A DNA stretch of 64,000 nucleotides from Helicobacter kayseriensis (lineage in GTDB: Bacteria; Campylobacterota; Campylobacteria; Campylobacterales; Helicobacteraceae). A model generated the notes under the pieces. It was not told where the DNA came from and did no database searches. It was given only the letters and a program-made list of their open reading frames with translations. The position numbers and the translations under genes were made by a program. Positions 25,514-33,923 of the stretch are shown here, in pieces; position 1 is the stretch's first letter, and each line of letters begins with the position of its first letter. Where the stretch lies: positions 1 to 64,000 of the forward strand of contig NZ_JAJTNB010000007.1 in assembly GCF_021300655.1 (NCBI RefSeq). Direction: 5' to 3'.

Positions 25514-28039
25514 ATGAGAATAACCTTTGGATCTAAATATAATCAAATTCAAAATTCGCAAGGCTCACTTCAATCTAGATTGAACGAGCTTAATGCCAAA
25601 ATCGCTTCAGGAAAAAAGATTCAAAGTCCTTATGAAAATAGCCATATCTATGAAAAAGATCTTCAACTTGGCTACCAAGAATCAACGCTTTCTCAAAATA
25701 TTGATGTCGCACAAAATGCTTATAATATGACGCTCAGCACAGACAAAGCGCTCAGTGAATTCAACAAGGCGCTCTTGCAATTCAAAACCAAACTTATTCA
25801 AGTTGCCAATCAACCCCAAAGCCCATCTACACGAATGGCTATTGCCAATGAACTCTCTGGATTGCGAGATCACATGATCAATATTTCCAATACCTCTATT
25901 GGAGGAGCCTATCTTTTTAGCGGAACAAAGATTCGCACTCAACCCATTGCCCCTGATGGAAAATATATGGGAAATAATCAAAAACTTGAAGCACTCGTAG
26001 GATCCAATATCCGTGTGCCATTTAATATTCCTGGGAGTGATTTATTTTTTGGATATAACGCAGATTCCCAAGCGATGGTTACAAGCAATATCAAAAGATA
26101 CAATCTCAGCAAATTGCATCCAAATATTATGGATCGATTCAATAAAGACACATCCCCTCAAGAAATTTTTCTTAAAGCAACAGACACATTAAGGGATCTT
26201 ATTGGGGATGATGATGATGATCCAAGCAATGATAAAAAAGTGTATTTTTATCTAAGAGGAGTAAGGCCTGATGGGACAAGATTTAAATCAAAATTTGAAT
26301 TAGATCAGGCTTATACCAACCTTAGTAGTGCAACAAAAGTAAGTGATTTATTAGAAAAAATTGGTCGCGAATTTGGCAATAATCAAGCAACTCAAGTTGT
26401 CGATGTTCAACTCAATGCATGGGGAGAAATCGAAATCAAATCCCTTGTAGCAGGAAGCTCAAATTTAGACTTCAACCTCTTAGCAAGCACGGTGGATGCA
26501 GACAATATTCAAGACATTGAAAAAAGTGGAGCTCCGCTCATAAGCTTCCAAAAAAGCCCTTATTTGAGCAGTCATTCCATATCCCAAATTCAAGGAATTC
26601 AAGATCCATACAAACAAGATCAACTTGTTCTTCCAGCATCGCTTATTTCACAAACAACAAAAATTCCAGCAAATAAAAATACAATGCTAAGTGAGATTTT
26701 CAATTCAGATGTTGTTTCCATTCGATTTGACGGAGACTTTTCAAAAGAAGAGGATGGAGAAAAAATCCCACAGATTCTAAGCTTTTCTACAAAAGAAACA
26801 AAAATTTATGATGTTCTTAAAGATATTGAAGCTTTCTATCAGCAAAATGGACACAATGTTCAAACCGAAATCGCTGATGGGAAGATTATCTTAATCGATC
26901 TTGATGCAAAACAATCAGGTCAAGCCACGACACTCAAGATGAGTCTCAGCACACATGATCAAGAGGGAAATCTTCTTGATGGAATCCCTTCTGATTATCA
27001 TCACACCTACGATGATGTCTTTTTTGAAAAAAGGGGATCTAAACTTGTCTCCAATATTTCTCAGATCTCTCTCTCTAATGATAGATATGCAACAGATCAA
27101 ACCAAGCTTTTTGATGTCGCTGGAGATATCAGCGGACAGATTTACAATCTTTCAATTAAAGATCATAATGGGAAAAACATCAGTGCCAAAATGGTCTTTA
27201 ATCCTCGAGGGGTATATTTGGAGCTCCCAAGGCAAACTCCCAAAGAACAAGAATCATCCATAATCAAAATTCCTGTCGTCAATCTCAATGAGAAAGGGGC
27301 ACTCAATCTAGCCAAACCTAGCGAGATGACTTATCGTCAATTTATGGATGCTTTGGGACTTGTTATGAATTATTCAAATTTTGAAGACAAAGTTTATGAA
27401 GAACTCTCTAAAAATCCTGATGACTATACGCCAAAACAAAAAGAACTTTATGAAAAAATCCTACTGCAATCACAAGGAAAGGTTGAAGTTTCTCTCAATC
27501 AAAATGGACAAGTTGAGATTATTGATCGTGTCCGCTCGACAAGCCAAATGGAATTTTCTCTCTCTAGCGCAACAAGCGATGATTTTTCTGATCAAGCTTT
27601 AAGAGATACACAAACTGGCCTTATTCTCCATGCCAACAATGCACTTACTGTAAATAGACCTCAACTCAATCTCTTTGATTCGCTTAATCAAGCTATCCAA
27701 GCAGTTCAAGATGGAATTTATCGTCCCGATGAATTCTCTCAAGCTTTTAATCAAGATATGAGAAACATCGGTATCCAAAATAGTCTTGAATCAATTCAAA
27801 ACCTTGATGAACATCTTAGAAAATTAACTGCACTGAATGGTTCTTATGGAAAAAGCTTTGAACAATCTATCAGCAAAAATGAGGTGCTAAAGACGCAAGT
27901 GCAAACATTGCGTGCAGAAAATATGGGAGCAGATATCGCAGAAGCTTATAATAAACTTCAAAACTTAAGCGCAAACTATAATGCTGTTTTAAGCTCTTCT
28001 GGGAAAATTAATAAAATGTCCATTCTTGACTATCTCTAA
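25514..28039 (+). CDS. flgL: flagellar hook-filament junction protein FlgL (HAP3)
   Basis: FlgL is secreted by the flagellar apparatus and forms the junction between hook and filament with FlgK. The 841-residue protein keeps the flagellin-like N-terminus (MRITFGSKYNQIQNSQGSLQ) and coiled C-terminus (NMGADIAEAYNKLQNLSANYNAVL), which pair in the assembled axial structure. The roughly 600-residue middle is surface-exposed and explains the size; H. pylori FlgL is similarly long (about 830), whereas enterobacterial FlgL has about 320 residues. AAGGAA precedes the ATG. It is driven by the sigma-54 promoter just upstream. Confidence 0.92.
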   Translation: MRITFGSKYNQIQNSQGSLQSRLNELNAKIASGKKIQSPYENSHIYEKDLQLGYQESTLSQNIDVAQNAYNMTLSTDKALSEFNKALLQFKTKLIQVANQPQSPSTRMAIANELSGLRDHMINISNTSIGGAYLFSGTKIRTQPIAPDGKYMGNNQKLEALVGSNIRVPFNIPGSDLFFGYNADSQAMVTSNIKRYNLSKLHPNIMDRFNKDTSPQEIFLKATDTLRDLIGDDDDDPSNDKKVYFYLRGVRPDGTRFKSKFELDQAYTNLSSATKVSDLLEKIGREFGNNQATQVVDVQLNAWGEIEIKSLVAGSSNLDFNLLASTVDADNIQDIEKSGAPLISFQKSPYLSSHSISQIQGIQDPYKQDQLVLPASLISQTTKIPANKNTMLSEIFNSDVVSIRFDGDFSKEEDGEKIPQILSFSTKETKIYDVLKDIEAFYQQNGHNVQTEIADGKIILIDLDAKQSGQATTLKMSLSTHDQEGNLLDGIPSDYHHTYDDVFFEKRGSKLVSNISQISLSNDRYATDQTKLFDVAGDISGQIYNLSIKDHNGKNISAKMVFNPRGVYLELPRQTPKEQESSIIKIPVVNLNEKGALNLAKPSEMTYRQFMDALGLVMNYSNFEDKVYEELSKNPDDYTPKQKELYEKILLQSQGKVEVSLNQNGQVEIIDRVRSTSQMEFSLSSATSDDFSDQALRDTQTGLILHANNALTVNRPQLNLFDSLNQAIQAVQDGIYRPDEFSQAFNQDMRNIGIQNSLESIQNLDEHLRKLTALNGSYGKSFEQSISKNEVLKTQVQTLRAENMGADIAEAYNKLQNLSANYNAVLSSSGKINKMSILDYL

Positions 28040-28088
28040 AAGAGTGTTACAATTTGCACTTTTTATACCACAATAAAAGAGTTTAGTA

Positions 28089-28754
28089 ATGCGAGTTTTG
28101 ATTATTCAAAATGAAAAAACATTTTGCAAAATTCTAAGCGATTTGCTAGAAGAATCATATTATCAAGTTGACACAGCAGAAAATCTCAAAGATGGAAAAT
28201 ACTTTATCGGTATACGCAAATATAATCTCATCATCACAAGCTATAAGTTTTCTGATGGATTAGCTACAGACCTAATCCCTTTTATCAAAAAAACTTCACT
28301 CAACACATCTATCATTGTCCTCTCTTCAGAATATAAAAAAGAATATGAAATCCAATCTCTTCGAGCTGGGGCGGATGATTTTTTAGCCAAGCCACTGGAT
28401 TTTGATATTTTATTGGCAAGAATTGACTCGCGTTTAAGGCTTTGGCACTCAAATACTATTATTTATGGCGATCTCACTATTTATCCATCTCAAGAACGCA
28501 TCACTTTTCAAACACAAGAAATTGACATCAAAGGAAAGTCCTTTAGGGTTCTAACACACTTGGCAATTCACAAAGATCAAATCATCTCCAAAGAAGAGCT
28601 TTTAGATTCCATTTGGGAAGAGCCTGAACTTGTTACCCCCAATGTCATTGAAGTCGCCATCAATCAAATTCGACAAAAACTAGACAAAACATTCAAAATT
28701 AAAAGCATCGAAACCATTAGAAATAAAGGATATCGCTTTTGCTATCCCTCTTAA
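28089..28754 (+). CDS. hsrA: orphan OmpR-type response regulator HsrA
   Basis: HsrA is an essential orphan regulator of H. pylori that acts without phosphorylation. The 221-residue protein has a receiver domain (1-110) and a winged-helix DNA-binding domain (125-221). The C-terminal part, including SKEELLDSIWEEPELVTPNV and the following helix, is close to what I recall of HP1043. The receiver is degenerate in the same way: the acidic pair is replaced (IIQNE), and Ser51 stands where the phosphoacceptor Asp should be (NLIITS). No histidine kinase is adjacent. It converges on csd4; the two stop codons overlap in the tetranucleotide at 28751-28754. Confidence 0.92.
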   Translation: MRVLIIQNEKTFCKILSDLLEESYYQVDTAENLKDGKYFIGIRKYNLIITSYKFSDGLATDLIPFIKKTSLNTSIIVLSSEYKKEYEIQSLRAGADDFLAKPLDFDILLARIDSRLRLWHSNTIIYGDLTIYPSQERITFQTQEIDIKGKSFRVLTHLAIHKDQIISKEELLDSIWEEPELVTPNVIEVAINQIRQKLDKTFKIKSIETIRNKGYRFCYPS

Positions 28755-30055
28755 ACAAAATCTACTACAACCATTCCCAAAAAGCGTCCCAAATCATCAT
28801 AAAACTCAACGCGATACTTTCTCCCCTTTTTATCAAGAGAATACCTTTTTAAAAGATTTTTTAACCCTACGCGTTCATATGCCTCATTTTGCTTTGTCCC
28901 CTGAAAACCTATGATATTGACACGCTGTTTTTGATTTTTAAGTAAAACCAAAAAAGAATCTTTGACAGATATGATTTCCCCTATTTTTACCCATCGTCTA
29001 CTCCCATCGATCTCAAACTCAACACCTGATAATTCTTTAGAAAACTCAACATTAAAAGGCGATAATGTGCTCAACACCCGATTTCCATATTTTAAAACGA
29101 CCTCATGATCTTTTTTCAAAAATCCCACAATATATTGATCTGAAGTAAAAGTAATCTCTTTAATTGGACGATCTTTAGGAAGAGGGAAAAACAAAAGTCT
29201 AGAGCGCAAATCAAAAAGTGGTATTTTGATTAAATTTTCAATATTGAGATAGGAATTATTTTTATAAAGCAAGGCATAGACTTTATTTGGTGTCAATTCA
29301 AAATCTCTTTGAAATTTCACCCCAACAGCACGAAGCATCCCCTCAACCCCCAAAAGATGATAATATACACGCTCATATAAAGGGAGATTCTTGCTTGCTT
29401 CATTGGCTAAAGCCGTTTTTCCGTGCGTAATGGCAAAATAAGTTAAACTCTTTTCCATTTCTTTATCTTGCGTCTTTGTATGAGTATTGCGAACACGATA
29501 TCGATGAAGATCTTTAAGAATCTTTTGATTAATATTTTGAGTAATCTTCTCAGAAAGTTGAAGCAGATTTTCATAATACGCTCCGACAATCACTTCTTGA
29601 TCGATAATTGAGCAATTTCCCCATCGATTTGGATTTTGATCATTATTAATGTATTCCTTACGATAAAACCCTCCTCCATCGTGCAAATGATAAATCACTT
29701 GAATCGTGGGATCTAAGACGATCAATTTAATCTTTTGTATCAAATCAAACTCTTCATCATTCTGATCAAGCGTTTTAAACTTACGATTCATATCGCCATA
29801 AATTCCACGATGATTTCTTAAAATACTATGCTGATTTAAATTTGGAATCACCCAAACCTCACCAGAGAGGATCTTATAATGTTGCAAAAATAAATTTGTC
29901 GCATTAAATCCCCCCGGCTCATCACCTTGTATACCACTTAGAATCAAAACACGAGGCTCACCTGAATTTTGGGTAGGCATCTTAATCAAATTAAAATCCA
30001 AAACTTCACCCATCAAACATAAGGCAAAACAAACAAAAAAAATGATTTTAGACAT
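28751..30055 (-). CDS. csd4: cell-shape DL-carboxypeptidase Csd4/Pgp1
   Basis: Csd4 (Pgp1 in Campylobacter) is an M14-type zinc carboxypeptidase that trims peptidoglycan tripeptides to dipeptides and is required for helical cell shape. The 434-residue protein has a signal peptide (residues 1-16). The zinc site uses glutamine instead of the usual histidine: Gln43 and Glu46 in GIQGDEPGG, and His125 in HLHDGGG. This is exactly three residues offset from the Q46/E49/H128 set I recall for H. pylori Csd4, confirming the assignment. Two further beta domains fill the C-terminus. It is divergent from the FliS co-chaperone gene, as in H. pylori. Confidence 0.94.
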   Translation of the reverse strand: MSKIIFFVCFALCLMGEVLDFNLIKMPTQNSGEPRVLILSGIQGDEPGGFNATNLFLQHYKILSGEVWVIPNLNQHSILRNHRGIYGDMNRKFKTLDQNDEEFDLIQKIKLIVLDPTIQVIYHLHDGGGFYRKEYINNDQNPNRWGNCSIIDQEVIVGAYYENLLQLSEKITQNINQKILKDLHRYRVRNTHTKTQDKEMEKSLTYFAITHGKTALANEASKNLPLYERVYYHLLGVEGMLRAVGVKFQRDFELTPNKVYALLYKNNSYLNIENLIKIPLFDLRSRLLFFPLPKDRPIKEITFTSDQYIVGFLKKDHEVVLKYGNRVLSTLSPFNVEFSKELSGVEFEIDGSRRWVKIGEIISVKDSFLVLLKNQKQRVNIIGFQGTKQNEAYERVGLKNLLKRYSLDKKGRKYRVEFYDDLGRFLGMVVVDFV

Positions 30056-30091
30056 TTTGGTTTTATCTCCATCTACAAAAAGAGCAAAATA

Positions 30092-30105
30092 GGAATAAAA
30101 AATGC
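30092..30105 (+). promoter_or_regulatory. sigma-54 promoter of the FliS co-chaperone gene
   Basis: GGAATAAAAAATGC has GG (30092-30093) and GC (30104-30105) exactly 10 bases apart, followed by TTGA. The ATG at 30102 sits inside the -12 element, so it cannot be the start codon; the start would lie at 30138, about 20 bp after the predicted transcription start. The H. pylori counterpart gene (HP1076) is, as I recall, in the RpoN regulon. Confidence 0.78.
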
Positions 30106-30137
30106 TTGAAATAAAATATTTTCAAGCAAGGATTTCT

Positions 30138-30581
30138 ATGAATACTCTTTCTGTTTTTCAAAAATATCTTGGACAGCAATCAGCCCATTCAAACATAATC
30201 CCAACAGATATTACAGACATCAACCACACAATTGGGATACTCCAGACAATCGACAAACATCTCAAGAAGTGCACAACGCATCTCCACTCATTAGATTCTA
30301 TAAAAGAATCAATGACACAATGCCACTTTATGGGAGAAATGCTTTTTGAAAAACACTTTCTTCTCTCACCAATCAATAAAACTTTTTATATTCAAGACCT
30401 AACACTTTTCTTCAACCCAGATTCTCAAGAGCATCTTCTTGCCTATATTTCTGAGAAAAGAGAAGAAATTGCAAGTCTTTTAGATCAAATATTTTTCCTT
30501 CTTGAGCAAGAAGAAAATCCCGATTCTCAACCCCTCTCTTATACCCAAAATCACTCTTACTCTATCTATCTCAAGAGCTAA
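30138..30581 (+). CDS. FliS co-chaperone (HP1076-like)
   Basis: A 147-residue, mostly helical cytoplasmic protein beginning MNTLSVFQKYLGQQ. In H. pylori the gene beside csd4 encodes a protein that binds FliS and assists export of flagellin; size and position match. The start at 30138 is preceded by AAGGA at 7 nt and follows a sigma-54 promoter that overlaps the more upstream ATG. The middle holds helices with Cys/His-rich stretches (MTQCHFMGEMLFEKHF). The C-terminus is low complexity and overlaps the convergent fumarase gene by 11 bp. Function is transferred from the family. Confidence 0.75.
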   Translation: MNTLSVFQKYLGQQSAHSNIIPTDITDINHTIGILQTIDKHLKKCTTHLHSLDSIKESMTQCHFMGEMLFEKHFLLSPINKTFYIQDLTLFFNPDSQEHLLAYISEKREEIASLLDQIFFLLEQEENPDSQPLSYTQNHSYSIYLKS

Positions 30582-31119
30582 TTGACTTAGCTCTTCCTTG
30601 CTTATAAAAATCATTCCCTAAAGAATCAATTGCAACAATACAAGGAAAATAATCAACCTCAATACGCGCAATCGCTTCAGCTCCCAAGTCCTCATAAGCC
30701 AAAACTTCATACTTTTTAATACTTTGCGAAATCAATGCGCCTGCTCCTCCAATGCAGACAAAATAAACAGCTCCATGCTTCACCATTGATTTTACAACCT
30801 CATCAGATCGATATCCCTTACCAATCATTGCCAAAAGACCATGCTCTAAAAGAGTGGGTGTATAAATATCCATTCTTCCACTTGTTGTTGGACCAGCAGA
30901 TCCTATCACTTCCCCTTCTCTGGCGGGACTTGGCCCCATATAATAAATGCATTCCCCATCTAAATCAATCGGGAGTTCTTCTCCCTTTTGAATACTCTCA
31001 TACAATCTCTTATGTGCAGCATCTCTTGCCACTAAAAAATGGCCCTTGATTTGGATATGTTCTCCAGCCCTTAAAGACTTAAGTTCACCATGATTAAAAG
31101 GAGCTTGTAAAATTTTCAT
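30571..31119 (-). CDS. fumB: class I fumarate hydratase, beta subunit
   Basis: The beta subunit of the two-subunit, oxygen-sensitive [4Fe-4S] fumarase, interconverting fumarate and malate. The 182-residue protein starts MKILQAPFNHGELKSLRAGE and has the swivel-domain motif YMGPSPAREGEVIGSAGPTTSGRMD at about residues 58-82. KHGAVYFVCIGGAGALIS follows near 117-134. The ATG at 31119 is chosen because it lies 7 bp after the alpha stop; a longer frame runs back into the alpha gene. L(+)-tartrate dehydratase subunits are close relatives, but the context suits fumarase. The symbol denotes the beta subunit only. Confidence 0.87.
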   Translation of the reverse strand: MKILQAPFNHGELKSLRAGEHIQIKGHFLVARDAAHKRLYESIQKGEELPIDLDGECIYYMGPSPAREGEVIGSAGPTTSGRMDIYTPTLLEHGLLAMIGKGYRSDEVVKSMVKHGAVYFVCIGGAGALISQSIKKYEVLAYEDLGAEAIARIEVDYFPCIVAIDSLGNDFYKQGRAKSISS

Positions 31120-31126
31120 TTTCCCC

Positions 31127-31972
31127 TCAAAACTGAATGCTTGTATGCCGAATGGCATTACAATTGATATTGATCGCAACAGGAAGCCCAGCAATATGCG
31201 TTGGATACCATTCTATGTTGACTCCAAAAACAGTCGTATCCCCTCCAAGCCCCTGCGGACCAATCCCCAAAGAATTTGCCAACTCCATTAATTCTCTTTC
31301 TAGATTCGCATATCTTTCATCGGGATTTGAGCTTCCAACTTCCCGAATCGCTGCCTTTTTGGCTAGCAAAGCTGCTTTTTCCATTGTCCCACCTATACCT
31401 ATCCCCACAAGAAGTGGGGGGCATGAATTTGGCCCAGCATTTTCTAAAGTCTGAATAAAAAAATCTTTAACACCTTGCAAGCCTTGAGCTGGGGTCAGCA
31501 TCAAAAGTGCACTTTTATTTTCACTCCCAAATCCTTTGGGTGCAACAATAATCTTAAGTCTATCCCCCTCTACGATCTCATAATGAATGACTGCTGGTGC
31601 ATTATCTTGAGTATTTTTACGATCAAATAAAGGATCATTCACGATTGATTTTCGTAAAAACCCTTCCGTGTAGCCAAGAGCTACTCCTTTTTGAATCGCC
31701 TCCTCAAGAAAACCTCCCTCTACCCTCACATCTTGCCCCAACTCAACAAACACAACACACATCCCTGTATCTTGACAAATCGGGATCTGTTTTTTGTGAG
31801 CAATTTGAGAATTCTCAATCAGCTGAGAAAGGATCTCCTTTCCTAAAGGAGATGTCTCATTGTTGTGAGCCTTTTGGAATGCTTGAAATACATCATGAGG
31901 AATATTTCTACAAGCACAAATGCTTAATTTAACAACCTCTTGAGTAATCTCTGATGCTTGAACTATTTTCAC
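31127..31972 (-). CDS. fumA: class I fumarate hydratase, alpha subunit
   Basis: The 281-residue alpha subunit carries the labile [4Fe-4S] cluster. Candidate ligands are the cysteines in PICQDTGMCV near residue 60 and GPNSCPPLLVGIGIGGT near residue 185, both strongly conserved in class I fumarases. With the beta subunit it forms the citric acid cycle fumarase. H. pylori uses the iron-free class II enzyme, so this operon marks a different lineage. Its start overlaps the perR stop by 4 bp, coupling the enzyme to a peroxide-responsive repressor. Tartrate dehydratase is the main alternative. Confidence 0.88.
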   Translation of the reverse strand: MKIVQASEITQEVVKLSICACRNIPHDVFQAFQKAHNNETSPLGKEILSQLIENSQIAHKKQIPICQDTGMCVVFVELGQDVRVEGGFLEEAIQKGVALGYTEGFLRKSIVNDPLFDRKNTQDNAPAVIHYEIVEGDRLKIIVAPKGFGSENKSALLMLTPAQGLQGVKDFFIQTLENAGPNSCPPLLVGIGIGGTMEKAALLAKKAAIREVGSSNPDERYANLERELMELANSLGIGPQGLGGDTTVFGVNIEWYPTHIAGLPVAININCNAIRHTSIQF

Positions 31973-32379
31973 TTTTTACTCTTTTGACATTCCAAACATT
32001 TTCCATAAACCACTGCGGCAATATAGCTGGGCGCAATTTTTTGAATGACGGATTTGTTTGTATAAAGATGATTTAAATTCATCTCAAGATCTTCTATCTT
32101 CCCACAAATCGTACAAACAGTGTGCATATGCTCTCCATGAGCAATTTCATAACGCTGTTTTTGCATATTGATTCTAATCTCTTGCAACAATCCTGCTTCA
32201 CATAATGAAATAATGTTTTTATAGATGGTTGCTAAAGAAATCGATGGATGTTCTTGCAAAATATTTTCATAAATTTCTTCAATCGTTGGATGTCCACACT
32301 TTTGTATTTCCTTTAAAATTGCCATCCTCTGAGGAGTGATTTTTAAACCACTTTGCTTCAAATCTTCTTCAAAGCTCAA
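31969..32379 (-). CDS. perR: Fur-family repressor, PerR type
   Basis: A metal-dependent winged-helix repressor of the Fur family. The DNA-binding helix region is LKITPQRMAILKEI, and the H-rich metal site is in GEHMHTVCTICG. A structural zinc site is formed by CxxC pairs (CTIC near residue 90 and CLEC near 130). The start is taken as TTG at 32379: AGGAG lies 6 nt upstream, and the product has 136 residues, the length of C. jejuni PerR. The ATG at 32415 (148 residues) has no ribosome-binding site. PerR is preferred over Fur because of length and the coupled iron-sulfur fumarase; Fur itself remains possible. Confidence 0.75.
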   Translation of the reverse strand: MSFEEDLKQSGLKITPQRMAILKEIQKCGHPTIEEIYENILQEHPSISLATIYKNIISLCEAGLLQEIRINMQKQRYEIAHGEHMHTVCTICGKIEDLEMNLNHLYTNKSVIQKIAPSYIAAVVYGKCLECQKSKK

Positions 32380-32531
32380 AGCCTTCTCCTTTCCTTTTAT
32401 TTTATAAAGTTTCATTTATTGTACTCTTGCGTTTCTCTTATAACTTTTGCTAGCATACTAATCTCAAATTCTTAACAAACTATGCAATCAAGCGCGTTTT
32501 TAGCGCCCTTATTATTATCTAAGGAAAGTAA

Positions 32532-33869
32532 ATGTTTGAAATTTTCAGCGAATCATTTCGAAGTATTGCCAACAAAATTCGTTTTAGCGATGATGAAAAG
32601 TCTCTGATAAGAGCGATCGATGAACTCAAAAAAGTCTTACTCAAAAATGATGTTCATCACAAAGCCGTTAAAGATCTTTTGCAAAAAGTCGAATTTCAAA
32701 CAAAGGCTCAGGGTATCGGAAAACAAAGCTTTCTTAAAGCCCTTCAGGACAATCTTCACTCCCTTCTTGAAACCAAAGGAAACCAAGGATTTGTTTTCTC
32801 TCCCAAACCTCCTACTTCCATCTTGATGGTTGGACTCCAAGGAAGCGGAAAAACAACAACAACAGCTAAGCTCGCAAACTATCTTAAGGGCAAAAATAAA
32901 AAAGTTCTTCTTATCCCCTGTGATCTGCAGAGAATGGCTGCTGTTGAGCAACTCAAACAACTTGCAACACAAATTGAAGTTGATTTTTTTCAATCTGATG
33001 CCACAATTCCCCAAGATGTAGCAAAACAAGCTATTGAGTATGCACAAAACAAGCATTATGATGTTTTGCTTTTTGACACAGCTGGGCGTTTGGCAATCGA
33101 TGAAGAACTTATGCAAGAGCTCAAAGAGCTCAAAGAGCTCATCAATCCTTTTGAAACCTTTTATGTCGCAGATAGCTTAAGCGGACAAGAGGGTGTAAGA
33201 AATGCAGAAATTTTTCATCAAAAGATTCAAATTGATGGCGTGATATTGAGTAAATTTGACAGTGATAGTAAGGGGGGTATCGCACTCTCTATTGCCTACC
33301 AGCTTGGTCTTCCTTTGCGCTTTATTGGAAGTGGAGAAAAAATCAATGATTTAGATCTCTTTCTTCCAGATCGGATTGTTTCTAGATTGATGGGTGCAGG
33401 GGATATCGCAACTCTTGCAGAAAAAACCTCAAGTGTCTTTAGCGAAAAGGAAACAAAAGCACTGACAAAAAAAATTAAAAAAGGGCAATTCACCTTTGAA
33501 GATTTCCTTAGTCAAATTGAAAATGTCAAGAAACTAGGCAATTTAGGGAATCTTGTCGGAATGATTCCAGGACTTGGAGGTATGGCTGGAGCACTTAAAA
33601 ATATTGATTTAGACAATTCTCAAGAAATCAAAAACATTCGCTCCATGGTTAATTCTATGACACCTAAGGAGCGTATCAATCCTGATCTACTAAATGGATC
33701 AAGACGCAAAAGAATCGCTCAAGGTGCAGGACTTGAAGTCGCAGATGTAAATCGCATCATCAAACAATTTGATAATGCTTCCAAAATGGCAAAAAGACTA
33801 AGCAATAAAGGAGGAATGCAAAATTTAATGGGGATGATGCAACAAATGCAGGGGAAAATTAAAAGATAA
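32532..33869 (+). CDS. ffh: signal recognition particle protein Ffh
   Basis: Ffh binds 4.5S RNA and signal sequences of inner-membrane proteins and docks with FtsY. The 445-residue protein has the N domain, then the GTPase with G1 GLQGSGKTTTTAKLA at about residues 98-112. DTAGRL is near 187, and KFDSDSKGG (G4-containing segment) near 239. A methionine-rich M domain follows, ending MQNLMGMMQQMQGKIKR. All motifs are intact. AAGGAAA precedes the ATG. It is divergent from perR across about 150 bp. Confidence 0.97.
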   Translation: MFEIFSESFRSIANKIRFSDDEKSLIRAIDELKKVLLKNDVHHKAVKDLLQKVEFQTKAQGIGKQSFLKALQDNLHSLLETKGNQGFVFSPKPPTSILMVGLQGSGKTTTTAKLANYLKGKNKKVLLIPCDLQRMAAVEQLKQLATQIEVDFFQSDATIPQDVAKQAIEYAQNKHYDVLLFDTAGRLAIDEELMQELKELKELINPFETFYVADSLSGQEGVRNAEIFHQKIQIDGVILSKFDSDSKGGIALSIAYQLGLPLRFIGSGEKINDLDLFLPDRIVSRLMGAGDIATLAEKTSSVFSEKETKALTKKIKKGQFTFEDFLSQIENVKKLGNLGNLVGMIPGLGGMAGALKNIDLDNSQEIKNIRSMVNSMTPKERINPDLLNGSRRKRIAQGAGLEVADVNRIIKQFDNASKMAKRLSNKGGMQNLMGMMQQMQGKIKR

Positions 33870-33886
33870 ATTCTTTTTATCTTTTT
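33861..33886 (+). terminator. weak terminator-like hairpin after ffh
   Basis: AAAAGATAAA and TTTATCTTTT form a 10-bp stem with a 5-nt loop directly at the ffh stop codon, ending in a T-run. The stem is nearly all A-T, so it is thermodynamically weak; it may still attenuate read-through to gltS. Confidence 0.4.
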
Positions 33887-33923
33887 GTAAAATTGATAGA
33901 AATTCTTAAAATATGGAGGAGCT

